Notes under the pieces: model-generated
What the model was told of the DNA's origin: nothing
What the model saw: the letters and a program-made list of their open reading frames with translations, nothing else
Database searches by the model: none
Made by a program: the position numbers and the translations under genes
In this document: positions 1 to 8,142 of the stretch, piece by piece
Numbering within the stretch: position 1 is the first letter of the stretch
How the letters are laid out: every line of letters starts with the position of its first letter
Origin: G965276765 sp965276825
Lineage (GTDB): Bacteria > Actinomycetota > Acidimicrobiia > Acidimicrobiales > Palsa-688
Direction of reading: 5' to 3'
Length of the DNA: 64,000 nucleotides
Assembly (NCBI GenBank): GCA_965276825.1
Contig: OZ255630.1
Location: forward strand, 2,852,001-2,916,000

Positions 1-412
1 AGTCGCCGGAAGGCAGGAGCCCTTCGAGCAACCTGAGCCCCTCGAAGAAGCGTGCGGTCAGTGACGACCACCCTTCGTATGGCTGCAAGGCATGGGCAGA
101 AACCGACTCGGGGGTGACAGCCAACATCCGGTTGCCGTCTTCGTTGGAGAAGGCGAACTGCTGTGGCCCGGCCGTCAGTTGGAAGGCGGCTTGGGTGCCG
201 GGCTGCTGGAAGTCCGCCCGGATACTCCCCTGGACGCGTGGGTCGGCGGGATACACCTCACGCAGCTTCTCGAAGATCAGGCCAGGTGTCATCAAGTCCC
301 ACTTGATCGGCGTCGTCCACTGCATCCGGCACATGGCCTCGATCACAGGAGGGTTCTGGTAGACACGACGGCGCAGCGGGTCAAGCTCGTCGCCTGTCAC
401 GTCGATCTCCAT
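1..412 (-). CDS. TIGR04255-like protein, N-terminal part, cut by window edge
   Basis: This reading frame starts with ATG at 412 on the minus strand, preceded by a GGAG ribosome binding site, and stays open to the window edge, giving about 137 N-terminal residues. It begins MEIDVTGDEL and contains VYQNPPVIEAMCRM, then TPGLIFEKLREVYP and QLTAGPQQFAFSNEDGNRML. The PPV-EA start and the later FSN/R-L block match the TIGR04255 family, a sporadically distributed bacterial family of unknown biochemical role often found on mobile elements. The family call is from memory of its motifs. The C-terminal half is not in the window, so intactness cannot be judged. Confidence 0.6.
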   Translation of the reverse strand, partial: MEIDVTGDELDPLRRRVYQNPPVIEAMCRMQWTTPIKWDLMTPGLIFEKLREVYPADPRVQGSIRADFQQPGTQAAFQLTAGPQQFAFSNEDGNRMLAVTPESVSAHALQPYEGWSSLTARFFEGLRLLEGLLPSGD

Positions 413-490
413 GCTCTCCGGTCGTGGTTCGTCTGACCTCTGAGCGCTCAGACTAGCTGTCCACACCCTGCCGGTTCACCTATCCCCACT

Positions 491-832
491 GTGATGATCT
501 GTTCCATGAGGTTGCGGTCGGGGTTTGACCCTTGCGAGCTACTGGCGCGATGCCTTCGCTATGACCCGTCGGCTCCGTCTGTGACCCATCGTGAAGCGAC
601 GTTGATCGTTGAGGTCGATGCCGGGTCGGCCAGCTCGAGAGGACGGCGCCCGGACCGGGCGTTCATGGTCCGGCTACGACGTGGCGACGCCAGCGTGGTC
701 GTGTCCGTCGGGCTGTCGCTGGTCGCGGCGGAGCGGCTGGCCGATCACGTCGCCGATGTAGTTGGTGGCTCGCGCCTGGCCATTGACACCGCAGGGGAGC
801 CACGACCGTGTGAACCGCCCCGGGTTTCATGA
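491..832 (+). CDS. Hypothetical small protein, 3' end altered by an IS3 insertion
   Basis: No family is recognised. The frame encodes a basic protein with a V-E-V-D-A-G stretch followed by RAFMVRLRRGDASVVVSVGL and a helical SLVAAERLADHVADVV segment. The IS3 element starts at 811 and the frame runs 22 bases into it. Removing the IS and one copy of the GTG target duplication joins ...CCG TG to A CAC..., recreating a TGA right after ...GEPRP. The present last seven residues (CEPPRVS) are therefore mostly IS-derived, and the original protein was about 106 residues. There is no strong ribosome binding site, so the start (491 or 494) and even the gene itself are uncertain. Confidence 0.4.
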   Translation: MMICSMRLRSGFDPCELLARCLRYDPSAPSVTHREATLIVEVDAGSASSRGRRPDRAFMVRLRRGDASVVVSVGLSLVAAERLADHVADVVGGSRLAIDTAGEPRPCEPPRVS

Positions 833-1771
833 CTGCTCGGTTGTTTGGGTGACAGCTGTTGCGGCTGCCGGTGTCTGACGGTAGTGGTTGGCCTCGTGTT
901 CGGCGGGAGTGATGTAGCCGGGGCCGTCGAGGATCTCGCCGTGGAGGCGGCGGTGGTTGAACCAGTCGATGTAGCCGAGGGTGGCGAACTCGACGTCGTC
1001 GAGGCCCCGCCAGGGGCCTTGGGGGTAGATCAGCTCCCACTTGTCGAGACTGTTGAAGGCCTCGGCCATGGCGTTGTCATAGCTGTCGCCGACGGACCCG
1101 ACCGACGCCACGATGTCGTTGGCGTCGAGGCGCTCGGAGTAGCGAATGCTGAGATATTGCACGCCCCTATCGGAGTGATGGACCAGCCCGTCGAGGACCT
1201 GGCCGGCCCGGGTCCGGTTCCACACCGCCATCTCCAACGCGTCGATCGCCAGATCCGAGCGCAGGCTGTTGGAGATCTGCCATCCGACGACCATCCTGGA
1301 GAACACGTCGATGATGAACGCCGCGTACACCCAGCCGGTGTGGGTCTTGACGTAGGTGAGGTCCGCCACCCACAGCCGGTTCGGGGCTGGCGCCCGGAAG
1401 TCCCGCTCGACGAGGTCGGCGGGCCGGTGCTGGCGGTCATCGGAACGAGTCGTGACCTTGTAGCCCTTGCCCCGCCGAGCGCCCGACAGGCCCACCTCCC
1501 GCATCAGCCGCTCCACAGTGCAACGCGCGACCCGGATGCCTTCGCGGTTCGGCTGCGCCCACACCTTGTCCGCCCCGTAGACCTCGAGGTTGTCAGCGTG
1601 CACCCGGGCGATGTGGTCCCCCAGCGCGGCGTCGCGCACCGCCCGAGCGGACGGGGCCCGCTTCTTGGCCGTCCAGTAGGTGTTCGGGGCGACCTTGCAG
1701 CCGTGCTCGGTGAGCACCCTGCAGATCGGCTCGACCCCGAACCGCTCCCTGTGGGCGTCGATGAACGCCAC
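827..1771 (-). CDS. IS3-family transposase OrfB (DDE integrase core)
   Basis: This 314-residue protein is the catalytic subunit of the IS3 transposase. It has an N-terminal HTH_21-like region (FIDAHRERFGVEPICRVL) and an rve integrase core. The DDE residues are visible as D in LWVADLTYV, D in LVHHSDRGVQY and E in DNAMAEAFNS. The protein ends with the usual GYIDWFNHRRLHGEI and GYITPAEHE motifs. Its GTG start at 1771 shares its G with the TAG stop of orfA, so it is made either by translational restart or, as in most IS3 elements, by a -1 frameshift giving an OrfAB fusion. Confidence 0.9.
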   Translation of the reverse strand: MAFIDAHRERFGVEPICRVLTEHGCKVAPNTYWTAKKRAPSARAVRDAALGDHIARVHADNLEVYGADKVWAQPNREGIRVARCTVERLMREVGLSGARRGKGYKVTTRSDDRQHRPADLVERDFRAPAPNRLWVADLTYVKTHTGWVYAAFIIDVFSRMVVGWQISNSLRSDLAIDALEMAVWNRTRAGQVLDGLVHHSDRGVQYLSIRYSERLDANDIVASVGSVGDSYDNAMAEAFNSLDKWELIYPQGPWRGLDDVEFATLGYIDWFNHRRLHGEILDGPGYITPAEHEANHYRQTPAAATAVTQTTEQS

Positions 1772-2115
1772 TATCTCGGCTGTCGGCGGTCGAGCTCCGC
1801 CCCGAAGAAAGTCGCCGCCGCCTTGAGGATCTCGTTCGCCCGGCGCAGCTCCTTCACCTCACGCTCGAGGTCACGCATCCTCGCCCGCTCATCAGTCGTC
1901 AGGCCCGGCCGCTCACCGGCGTCGGTCTCCGCCCGGCGCACCCAGACCCGCAGCGTCTCGTGGTTGATCGACAACTTCGCCGAAATCGACTCGATCGCTT
2001 TCCACTGCGACGGGTACTCGCCCTGATGCTCGAACACCATCCGCACCGCCCGCTCCCGCACCTCCCGCGGATACGGCGGACGGCCCCTCCTGCTGCCCTT
2101 GACCTCGTCTGCCAT
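1771..2115 (-). CDS. IS3-family transposase OrfA (helix-turn-helix)
   Basis: This is the DNA-binding partner of the IS3 transposase, about 114 residues. It has an HTH_Tnp_1 domain (YPREVRERAVRMVFEH, then SINHETLRVWVRRAE) followed by a coiled-coil leucine-zipper-like tail (DLEREVKELRRANEILKAA) that usually mediates contact with OrfB. The ATG at 2115 lies about 8 bases after AGAGGA; a GTG at 2118 is an alternative start. It ends with a TAG overlapping the orfB start. Confidence 0.88.
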   Translation of the reverse strand: MADEVKGSRRGRPPYPREVRERAVRMVFEHQGEYPSQWKAIESISAKLSINHETLRVWVRRAETDAGERPGLTTDERARMRDLEREVKELRRANEILKAAATFFGAELDRRQPR

Positions 2116-2168
2116 CACTCCATCCTCTCAAGGGAAAGAGCAGTCACCAGACCCGGGGCGGTCCAGTG

Positions 2169-2446
2169 ACACTGCGCAGCCCCAACCGGCGGCGGCCATC
2201 CACCACTGCCGTTCGACCCCTCGAACACGATCGCCCGGTGGCGACCAGGTCACCAGGTCTGACCCTCGCTTTCCACTGGCTTGATGCCTGGGCTTTGACC
2301 TGTCGCCCTGGTGACCTGGCCGCCACCGGCGGACCCGACCAGACGGGCAGTGACCTGATAGGAGCCTGGCTCGAGGCCCCCTCACAGTGCTGTCCCGCCC
2401 GTCCAGCCGGGCTCGCCATCACCACCCACTCGGACAAGGAGATGGC
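2169..2446 (+). ncRNA. Candidate IS110 bridge RNA (structured leader)
   Basis: IS110-family elements encode a structured bridge RNA in the non-coding left end upstream of the transposase. This leader can form a long hairpin: 2234-2257 pairs with 2307-2330 at about 22 of 24 positions, enclosing a roughly 49-base loop. That is far more structure than expected for spacer DNA. The inner loop could hold one of the guide loops, but the target- and donor-binding loops cannot be assigned without the empty site. RNA ends are unknown. Confidence 0.45.
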
Positions 2447-3517
2447 ATGACCAAGATCGCGCAGATCACACCTACCCATGTGGTTGTGGGTGTCGACACC
2501 CACAAAGACCTTCACGTCGGGGTGGCTCTCGACAGTCTCGGACGGCGGATCGCCTCCACCGCGATCCCCACCACCGCGGTCGGCTACCTCAGCTTGGTGG
2601 CCTGGGCTGAGTCGCACGGAGAGATCGAGGCGTTCGGGGTGGAAGGCACCGGCTCGTACGGGGCCGGCCTGGCCCGGCATCTGCGAGCAGCGGGCTACCA
2701 GGTCATCGAGGTTGTCCGCCCGAACCGCCAGGCCCGCCGGCGAAACGGCAAGTCCGACCCGGCGGATGCCGAAGCAGCCGCCCGGGCGGTCCTGTCGGGC
2801 GAAGCGACGGGATGCCCGAAGTCAGGCGACGACCTCGTCGAGATGATCCGGGTGCTGCGCGTCGCTCGTTCCGGCGCCATCAAGGCCCGCACTCAGGCGC
2901 TCAACGCCCTCAAGTCGCTGGTCGTCACCGCACCCATCGAACTGCGTGACCAGCTGCGAGGACTCTCGACGGGCGCCGCGATCGCAACCGCCGCCCGGCT
3001 GCGTTCGGGACGCGAGACGACGACCACCGCAGCGAACAAGACCGCCCTTCGGGCTCTCGCCGGCCGCTACCAGGCTCTCGACGCCGAGATCACCGAGCTC
3101 GACGCCCAGCTCGCCGAGCTCACCGCCGAGGCCTCCCCCAAACTGGTCGACACCTTCGGTGTCGGACCCGACGTCGCCGGCGCCCTCCTCGTCGCCGCGG
3201 GCGACAACCCCGACCGTCTCCGATCCGAAGCAGCCTTCGCCATGCTCTGCGGCGCATCCCCGGTCGAGGCATCCTCGGGCAAGACCGTCCGCCACCGCCT
3301 CAACCGCGGCGGCGACCGCCAAGCCAACGCCGCCCTCTACCGCATCGTGTTGGTCCGAATGCGCTACCACGAGGCCACACGGGCCTACGTGCAACGCCGC
3401 ACCGAACAGGGCCGATCGAAGCCCGAGATAATCCGCTGCCTCAAGCGCTACGTCGCACGGGAGATATTCGGGATCCTCCACGACGCCGTCACACCCATCA
3501 GCGTCGAAGCAGCCTGA
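2447..3517 (+). CDS. IS110-family transposase (DEDD recombinase)
   Basis: This intact 356-residue transposase starts with ATG at 2447, 7 bases after an AAGGAG ribosome binding site. The N-terminal RuvC-like DEDD domain shows D in VVVGVDTHKD, E in GVEGTGSYG and D residues in KSDPADAEAAARAVL. The C-terminal transposase_20 domain shows GVGPDVAGALL and the serine-containing ASPVEASSGKTVRHRLNRGG block. It works with the bridge RNA to recombine circular donor and target DNA. An upstream ATG at 2387 exists but lacks the ribosome binding site and the family start. Confidence 0.93.
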   Translation: MTKIAQITPTHVVVGVDTHKDLHVGVALDSLGRRIASTAIPTTAVGYLSLVAWAESHGEIEAFGVEGTGSYGAGLARHLRAAGYQVIEVVRPNRQARRRNGKSDPADAEAAARAVLSGEATGCPKSGDDLVEMIRVLRVARSGAIKARTQALNALKSLVVTAPIELRDQLRGLSTGAAIATAARLRSGRETTTTAANKTALRALAGRYQALDAEITELDAQLAELTAEASPKLVDTFGVGPDVAGALLVAAGDNPDRLRSEAAFAMLCGASPVEASSGKTVRHRLNRGGDRQANAALYRIVLVRMRYHEATRAYVQRRTEQGRSKPEIIRCLKRYVAREIFGILHDAVTPISVEAA

Positions 3518-3699
3518 ACACAATGACATGAGAAAACTTCGCCCACGGGCTTGACATCTATAGGAGCGTCACAGCAGTGAGCACTGCCAGGCCGGGGCCT
3601 CACTGGCGGCCTGCGCGTCGCTCCTCCGACGAGGCACCCGAAGCGGACCGGCTGCGTGGCAGGATCACCGGTGATGGATCAGTCACCTCCACCCCGCCC

Positions 3700-4239
3700 T
3701 GCCAGTTCTCAGCGCCTGCTCAGACCCTGTTGACGGTGGTGCCCATCGACGGCAGCACCAGATCGACAGCACTCACCATCGGGCTGGGCTCGCCCGACGA
3801 GGCGGAGTGAGGTGATCAGCCAAGCGATGTCGCCGTGATCCTGCCAGCCGCTTGCGGTCACCTCCCGAGCCGCGCTCTCGACCCGCCGCCCCCCACCACC
3901 GGACCCGGCTGCGGACCACCTGGGCGAAGTGAGTGTCCCAAGTTGCGAGACGAGCCCGGCCTTGGACCCAGGGCATCTCGCCGGGACGGAGAACCACGCC
4001 AACTCCCAGATGGGCAACCGGATCGTGAACGCCAGCGGCGAGCATCACCACCAGAGCCCTGGCCGCCTCGGCGGCCTCCCGGCGACGTCTGCGATCAACA
4101 AACCGATGGTTACGGCGAGGTCGACGATGAAGCGGCGGGCCCCCAACATCTGCTCCCACGACGGTTGTCGCCGGCGTCGCACCCAGGTGATCGCTCGCCA
4201 TACCATCAGCAGCGCCACGACGACCAAGAAGGTTGTCAC
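3700..4239 (-). pseudogene. Decayed small membrane protein gene downstream of the relaxase
   Basis: The GTG start at 4239 overlaps the TGA that ends the relaxase frame (GTGA). The intact first part (to 4045) encodes TM-like TTFLVVVALLMVWRAITWV and LAVTIGLLIADVAG. Coding-like sequence then continues in other frames: EAAEAARALVVMLAAGVHDP and VVLRPGEMPWVQGRARLATW in one, and REVTASGWQDHGDIAWLI followed by RLVGR in another. These read as successive pieces of one conserved element-encoded membrane protein, implying at least two frameshifts. The 3' end is unclear and may have been lost to the IS110 insertion. Confidence 0.5.
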
Positions 4240-5404
4240 AGCTCGATTCCGATCTCGCTGCTCGCCTCGGCGACGCCTGCCGTGACGGGATCGACGGGGG
4301 CCGTCGACGCCTCGCCGGCGAGCTGCAGCGCCCGCTCGACGGCTGCTTGTGCTCGTTTGCGGTGCCCGATGGTGTCGATGGTCTTACGGCGCTCTCGGGC
4401 CCGAGGGGTCGGTGGTCGGTGCCGATCCCCCAGCGCTCCCGGTGGGCGGCGACGGTTGAAACCGCTTGCATCCATGCCTCGCGAAGTGCCGGGTCGGCCG
4501 GCGAGGACCCGAGACGCCGGACCCACACCTGGCCACGCTGGACAGCCCGCGTGGCGAGTTCGGCCGCCCGGCGCTGCATCGCCTCGTCTCGTTCACGGAG
4601 CGCTCGGGACATCTCCGGGTCGGTGACGCCGACGGCTCGGGGGACTAGCCCGGCGATCAGATTGGTGGCCGCCCGACGCTTGCTACCAGCCGCTGCCACC
4701 CATCGGTCCACCCGGCCGTGCAGTACGGCCGCCGGGTCAGCTGCGTCGGTGAGCGGCCGGGCTGCGACCAGCTTCGGGAACGTCGTGTCGACGTCCAAGC
4801 CGCGAGCCTCCGCGTCGCCGAGCGCGGCGAACAGCGGCCCGTACGCCTCACTGGTTCGCACCTGTTCCAGCTGATCGGCGACGAGGCCCGAGCACTGGAG
4901 GAGCGAGTCCCACCGGTCGGCCTGGGCGGCCCGGGCGGCCCGGGCGGCCCGGGCGAGAGTCTGGTACTCGCCGGCGAGCGCAGCGAAGTCCTCCGCCCGA
5001 TGTTGGGCTCGGCGTATGGTCTCATGCGCGGAGAGGTCAGCTCCTTCGTTGGCGAGGACTCCGGCAAGCACCTCCGTGGCTGTTTGCGGGTCGGTCATCC
5101 CGTCGTGGGAGGTTTGTGGGTCGGGGTCGTAGCAGGTGTCCACGTACAGCCGGTTGGACTCCCGACCTCTCGTCGCAGCGACGTAGAGCACCTCCCTGCT
5201 GGTTGGCGGGGCGACCATGGCATGGGCGGTGTCGACGGTGCGACCCTGTGCCCGGTGGGCGGTAGTGGCATACGCGAGTTCGACGTGGGCGGCGGCGTAA
5301 TCGGCGGGCAGCACCACCTCGCCGGTGGCTCCGGCACGTCGGACGGCCATGCTCCCATCGTGGTTGGTGGCGGTGACGGTCCAGCGGTCCCCGTTCTTCA
5401 CCAT
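3773..5404 (-). pseudogene. traA: C-terminal part of MobF relaxase/helicase (TraA), out of frame
   Basis: This frame continues the relaxase after a frameshift at about 5400: the upstream frame ends GTGRRW* while this one begins MVKNGDRWTVTATNHDG. One missing G in ...CGATGGTGAAG... would restore the expected RRWVKNGDRW. It encodes the end of the helicase domain (ATTAHRAQGRTVDTAH and LYVAATRGRESNRLYV, the RecD/TraI motif V and VI regions), then an alanine-rich helical region. Family-like sequence leaves this frame near 4410 and continues in the next one as ERRKTIDTIGHRKRAQAAVERAL, ending at 4236. Sequence from about 4400 to 3773 in this frame is thus not relaxase. Confidence 0.7.
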
Positions 5405-7617
5405 CGCCGCCCGGTGCCGAGCAGCCGGTTGTTGGCCCGGGTGATGACCTCGTCACGGACCCCGACGCGCTGCCCGTCAGCGACGGTGAGCCCGTCGTGG
5501 GCGACCGCTCCGGAGGCGACCCGGTCGGCCCTGGCCCGGCAGTTCAGCTCGGTCACCGTCGCAGTGTCCGCGGCGATCATCAGGCTGGAGCGGCCGGCGT
5601 CGATGTCGGCCCTCCATGCCTGGTAGAGGCGTTCGATCATCTCGGTGCGGTCGCCTCCGGCGATCCGCCCGTGGTCGGTGTAGGCGTCGATGGCGCTCTC
5701 GTGGCCGAGTCGCAGCTCGACGCTGGCCGTCTTTTCCCAGTCGGAGCGGAACCGGCGCACGTCGACGAGTTCGGGGGCCAGGTCCCCCCGCTCCGCGACG
5801 AGCAGGGAGAACGCCCCGCCTGCGTCGACGGCGGATAGCTGGGCCCAGTCACCGACCAGGAGCACCTTCGCCCTGGCGTCGCCGGCTGCTGTGACAAGCT
5901 CGTCGACGGCGAATGTGCCTGCCAGGCTGGCTTCGTCGACGATGACCAGCTGGCCGGGATGCAAGCGCCGCTCGTCGATGGCTTGGCCGAGGCTCTCCAC
6001 TTGGTCGCCCAGCTTCCGGGCGCCGGAAGAAGAGGGGGGAGGATAGCGGCCGAGTTGGGTGGCGAGGTGGTCCCGACGTGCAACCAGCTCAGGCACACGC
6101 CGCCACTCGGTGAGCCACTTGGCGGTGTTCTCGGTGTCGATGCCGAGCTCGTCGCCGAGGACCTCGGCGGCCGCGGCGGAGGGGGCGAGGCCGATCACCG
6201 AACCGGTCCCGTGTTCGGCCTCCCACGCGGTTTGCAGGCCGGCCATGGTGGAGGTCTTGCCGGTCCCGGCCGGCCCGACGAGCACGTCGAGGACCCGGCC
6301 GGACGTGGCGAGCTTCTCGACCGCCAGCGCCTGATCGACCGACAGCCCGTGCTCCCTCTCGCGCAGGTTGGCGTCGGCAACGGCGGCGACGGTCTCTACC
6401 GAAACTGTTGGGCCGTCGACGGTTCTGCCCGCGGTGAGCAGCCGGGTCTCGGCGTCGAGCATGGCCTGGGTGGTGTAGGCGGTGCGGTTCTCGAGGTGCA
6501 GCCGGGACGACCCGTCTGTGCGGATGTAGCGGGCCGGGGTGTGATGCATTGGGGGCGGGGTGAGTGACAGGGAGCGGCCGACGGCGAGGTCAGTGATGCG
6601 CTCGGCGACCGCCACGCGGTCGTCGGGCCCGGCGAAGCGCACCCCGTGCAATATGCGGTGCGTCTCGGCCAGCAGGTTCTGACGGCCGTAGGTGGCGTGA
6701 CGCTCAGCCACGCCGGAAAGCACGGCCTCGGCTGCGTCGGTGAGGATCGGATCGCCGAGATCATCGGCTCGCAGCAACGGCAGATCGTTGCGGTCCTTCA
6801 GGCTGGCCACCCACGCCGTCTGTTCGCCGGCGATGTGCCTGGCGGCCCTGGTCCGCCAACTGTCGGTCAGCTCGGCCAGGCTGGCGTGGGTCTTCCGGGG
6901 CCGTGTGGCGAGGGTGGCCTGTTGGGCCAGGCGCATCTGCTCGACCGCGCTCGGCTGGCGGCCATGCGCGGCGACAAACGCGGCATTCAGGTCGTCACGG
7001 TAGTCGGCGATCTGGCCGGCGCGCTGGGAGAACTCGGCCATCAGGACCTCGCCGACGCCGGTGATCTCATAGCGGGGCCTGGCCGAGTGACGCCGGCCGC
7101 GGGCGTCCCAGCCGACGCCGAGTGCGTCGGTCAGCAGGTCTGACAGGACGCCTTGGTGCAACTCGGAGAGCGTCGTGGTCGCCTTGAACAGGCCCCGGCT
7201 GTCGAGGGTCCGCCACCGCCCGTCAGAGACCGACCGGGCCCGGTTCCACACGACCACGTGATCGTGGAGTTGGGGGTCGTCGGCCCGGGAGGTCCAGTGC
7301 GTGAACGTGGCGGCGACCACACCGGAGACGTCCTCGTCGACGATGCCGTTGGTCCCCGAACGGGACCGGAACACGTGTCCTTCGGCGTAGCGAATCACGT
7401 ACGCGAGGGCCCGGCGGTGGCACTCGTAGATCACCGCCTTGGTCCCCTCATCCGCGAGCGCCCAGCCCACCGACACCGACTTGGGCGGGCTGAAGGTCAG
7501 GTCGAAACCGGCCACCGGCAGGGCGCCAGGAGGCGCCTTCGGCGTCCCACCGACGGCCTCGCCGGTGACCGGGTCGGCGCAGCCGGCCAGCATTGCCTCC
7601 AGGTGATTTTCGGTCAC
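5398..7617 (-). CDS. traA: MobF relaxase/helicase TraA, main part (between an amber codon and a frameshift)
   Basis: In the intact family this enzyme nicks oriT, stays bound to the strand and unwinds the plasmid or ICE for transfer. The piece starts with GTG directly after an in-frame TAG. It contains the TrwC relaxase core VAGFDLTFSPPKSVSV and the metal-binding histidines (THWTSRADDPQLHDHVVVW). The helicase domain follows with Walker A VGPAGTGKTSTM, the DEAS box LVIVDEASLAGT and GDWAQLSAVDAGGAF. It stops at 5398 because of a frameshift, so the last helicase motifs are in the next frame. The catalytic tyrosines are on the fragment upstream of the TAG. It is probably non-functional as it stands. 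Confidence 0.85.
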   Translation of the reverse strand: MTENHLEAMLAGCADPVTGEAVGGTPKAPPGALPVAGFDLTFSPPKSVSVGWALADEGTKAVIYECHRRALAYVIRYAEGHVFRSRSGTNGIVDEDVSGVVAATFTHWTSRADDPQLHDHVVVWNRARSVSDGRWRTLDSRGLFKATTTLSELHQGVLSDLLTDALGVGWDARGRRHSARPRYEITGVGEVLMAEFSQRAGQIADYRDDLNAAFVAAHGRQPSAVEQMRLAQQATLATRPRKTHASLAELTDSWRTRAARHIAGEQTAWVASLKDRNDLPLLRADDLGDPILTDAAEAVLSGVAERHATYGRQNLLAETHRILHGVRFAGPDDRVAVAERITDLAVGRSLSLTPPPMHHTPARYIRTDGSSRLHLENRTAYTTQAMLDAETRLLTAGRTVDGPTVSVETVAAVADANLREREHGLSVDQALAVEKLATSGRVLDVLVGPAGTGKTSTMAGLQTAWEAEHGTGSVIGLAPSAAAAEVLGDELGIDTENTAKWLTEWRRVPELVARRDHLATQLGRYPPPSSSGARKLGDQVESLGQAIDERRLHPGQLVIVDEASLAGTFAVDELVTAAGDARAKVLLVGDWAQLSAVDAGGAFSLLVAERGDLAPELVDVRRFRSDWEKTASVELRLGHESAIDAYTDHGRIAGGDRTEMIERLYQAWRADIDAGRSSLMIAADTATVTELNCRARADRVASGAVAHDGLTVADGQRVGVRDEVITRANNRLLGTGRRW

Positions 7618-7815
7618 CTACGAGCCGGTCTCGACGCCTCGGCCGCCGTCCAGGTCGGCCAGCCCGGCCCCGAGAAACACCCCGGGTGGCGTGCCCGAGG
7701 CGGCGTAGTAGCGGGAGGGATCGTTGGACCGCTCCGCGGCGCCGTCGCCGACCGCGACGGACTCCATCAGGTAGCGGTAGCCGCCGCCCAGGCTGATGCG
7801 CCGTATCGAGATCAC
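7618..7815 (-). pseudogene. traA: N-terminal relaxase fragment with the catalytic tyrosine motif
   Basis: The GTG start at 7815 follows an AGGAG site. The 65 codons encode MISIRRISLGGGYRYLMESV, then SRYYAASGTPPGVFLGAGLADLDG. These are the usual N-terminus of actinobacterial MobF relaxases, with the tyrosine-rich motif that forms the covalent DNA link. The frame ends in TAG at 7618-7620 and the next codon in the same frame is GTG ACC GAA, which continues the family sequence. A single nonsense change (for example CAG to TAG) thus separates the catalytic tyrosines from the rest of the protein. Confidence 0.8.
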
Positions 7816-8142
7816 ACCCGGCTCCTGTCTCGGAGCGGGCGGGCGCCACGCTCCTACCGGGGAGCCGTCGAGCGGTCCACGCTATTGACCTTCTTGGGCT
7901 TCCCGGGGGCGTCTGGCCGGGCGGTTCCCGCCGTGCTCCTGCTTGTGGGATGCGGTCGTGTCACCTCTGCGTTGACCCGCCGGCGAGGTCGAATCTCCTC
8001 GAATGCCGACTGTGTAAAGCCGGAGATTCTGGTTTGGAAAGTGACGGGCAGGAAGGCCGTGGCTGACGGCGGGGGTTGCGGTTTTGGCCGGTCTGGGCTG
8101 ATGGGAGGTAGGTGTCGCTGGGCGGGTGGTATTTGTGGGCGG
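7816..8142 (+). other. Divergent intergenic region with an inverted repeat: candidate oriT
   Basis: This 327-base gap lies between the divergent relaxase and the rightward operon, the usual place for oriT in MobF systems. It contains a perfect 8-bp inverted repeat, GAATCTCC at 7991-7998 and GGAGATTC at 8022-8029, in a locally AT-richer stretch that includes TGTGTAAAG. It probably also holds both promoters. No nic site could be recognised. Confidence 0.4.

Larger units (their letters stand above)
811..2165 (-). mobile_element. IS3-family insertion sequence with terminal repeats and 3-bp target duplication
   Basis: The left end at 811 reads TGAACCGCCCCGGGT and continues to GACTGCTC. The right end, read inward from 2165, is TGGACCGCCCCGGGT...GACTGCTC, so the imperfect inverted repeats are about 28 bp long. 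The element is flanked by GTG at 808-810 and GTG at 2166-2168, the 3-bp duplication typical of the IS3 family. It is 1,355 bp and carries orfA and orfB on the minus strand, both without internal lesions, so the insertion looks recent. It sits exactly at the stop codon of the upstream small gene and next to an IS110-family element. Confidence 0.93.
2169..3572 (+). mobile_element. IS110-family insertion sequence (first copy)
   Basis: The element consists of a roughly 280-base non-coding leader, an intact DEDD transposase gene (2447-3517) and a short right end containing GGGCTTGACATCTATAGGAGCGTC at about 3548-3571, a layout and right-end style typical of IS110. IS110 elements have no terminal inverted repeats, so the exact ends cannot be set by eye. 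The left edge is placed at the junction with the IS3 element. It is unrelated in subgroup to the second IS110 element at 41-42.5 kb. Confidence 0.75.

Noticed and set aside
4918..4953. GGCCCGGGC-type tandem repeat as a regulatory element
   Set aside because: It lies inside the relaxase coding region and encodes an Ala-Ala-Arg helical repeat, so coding use explains it.
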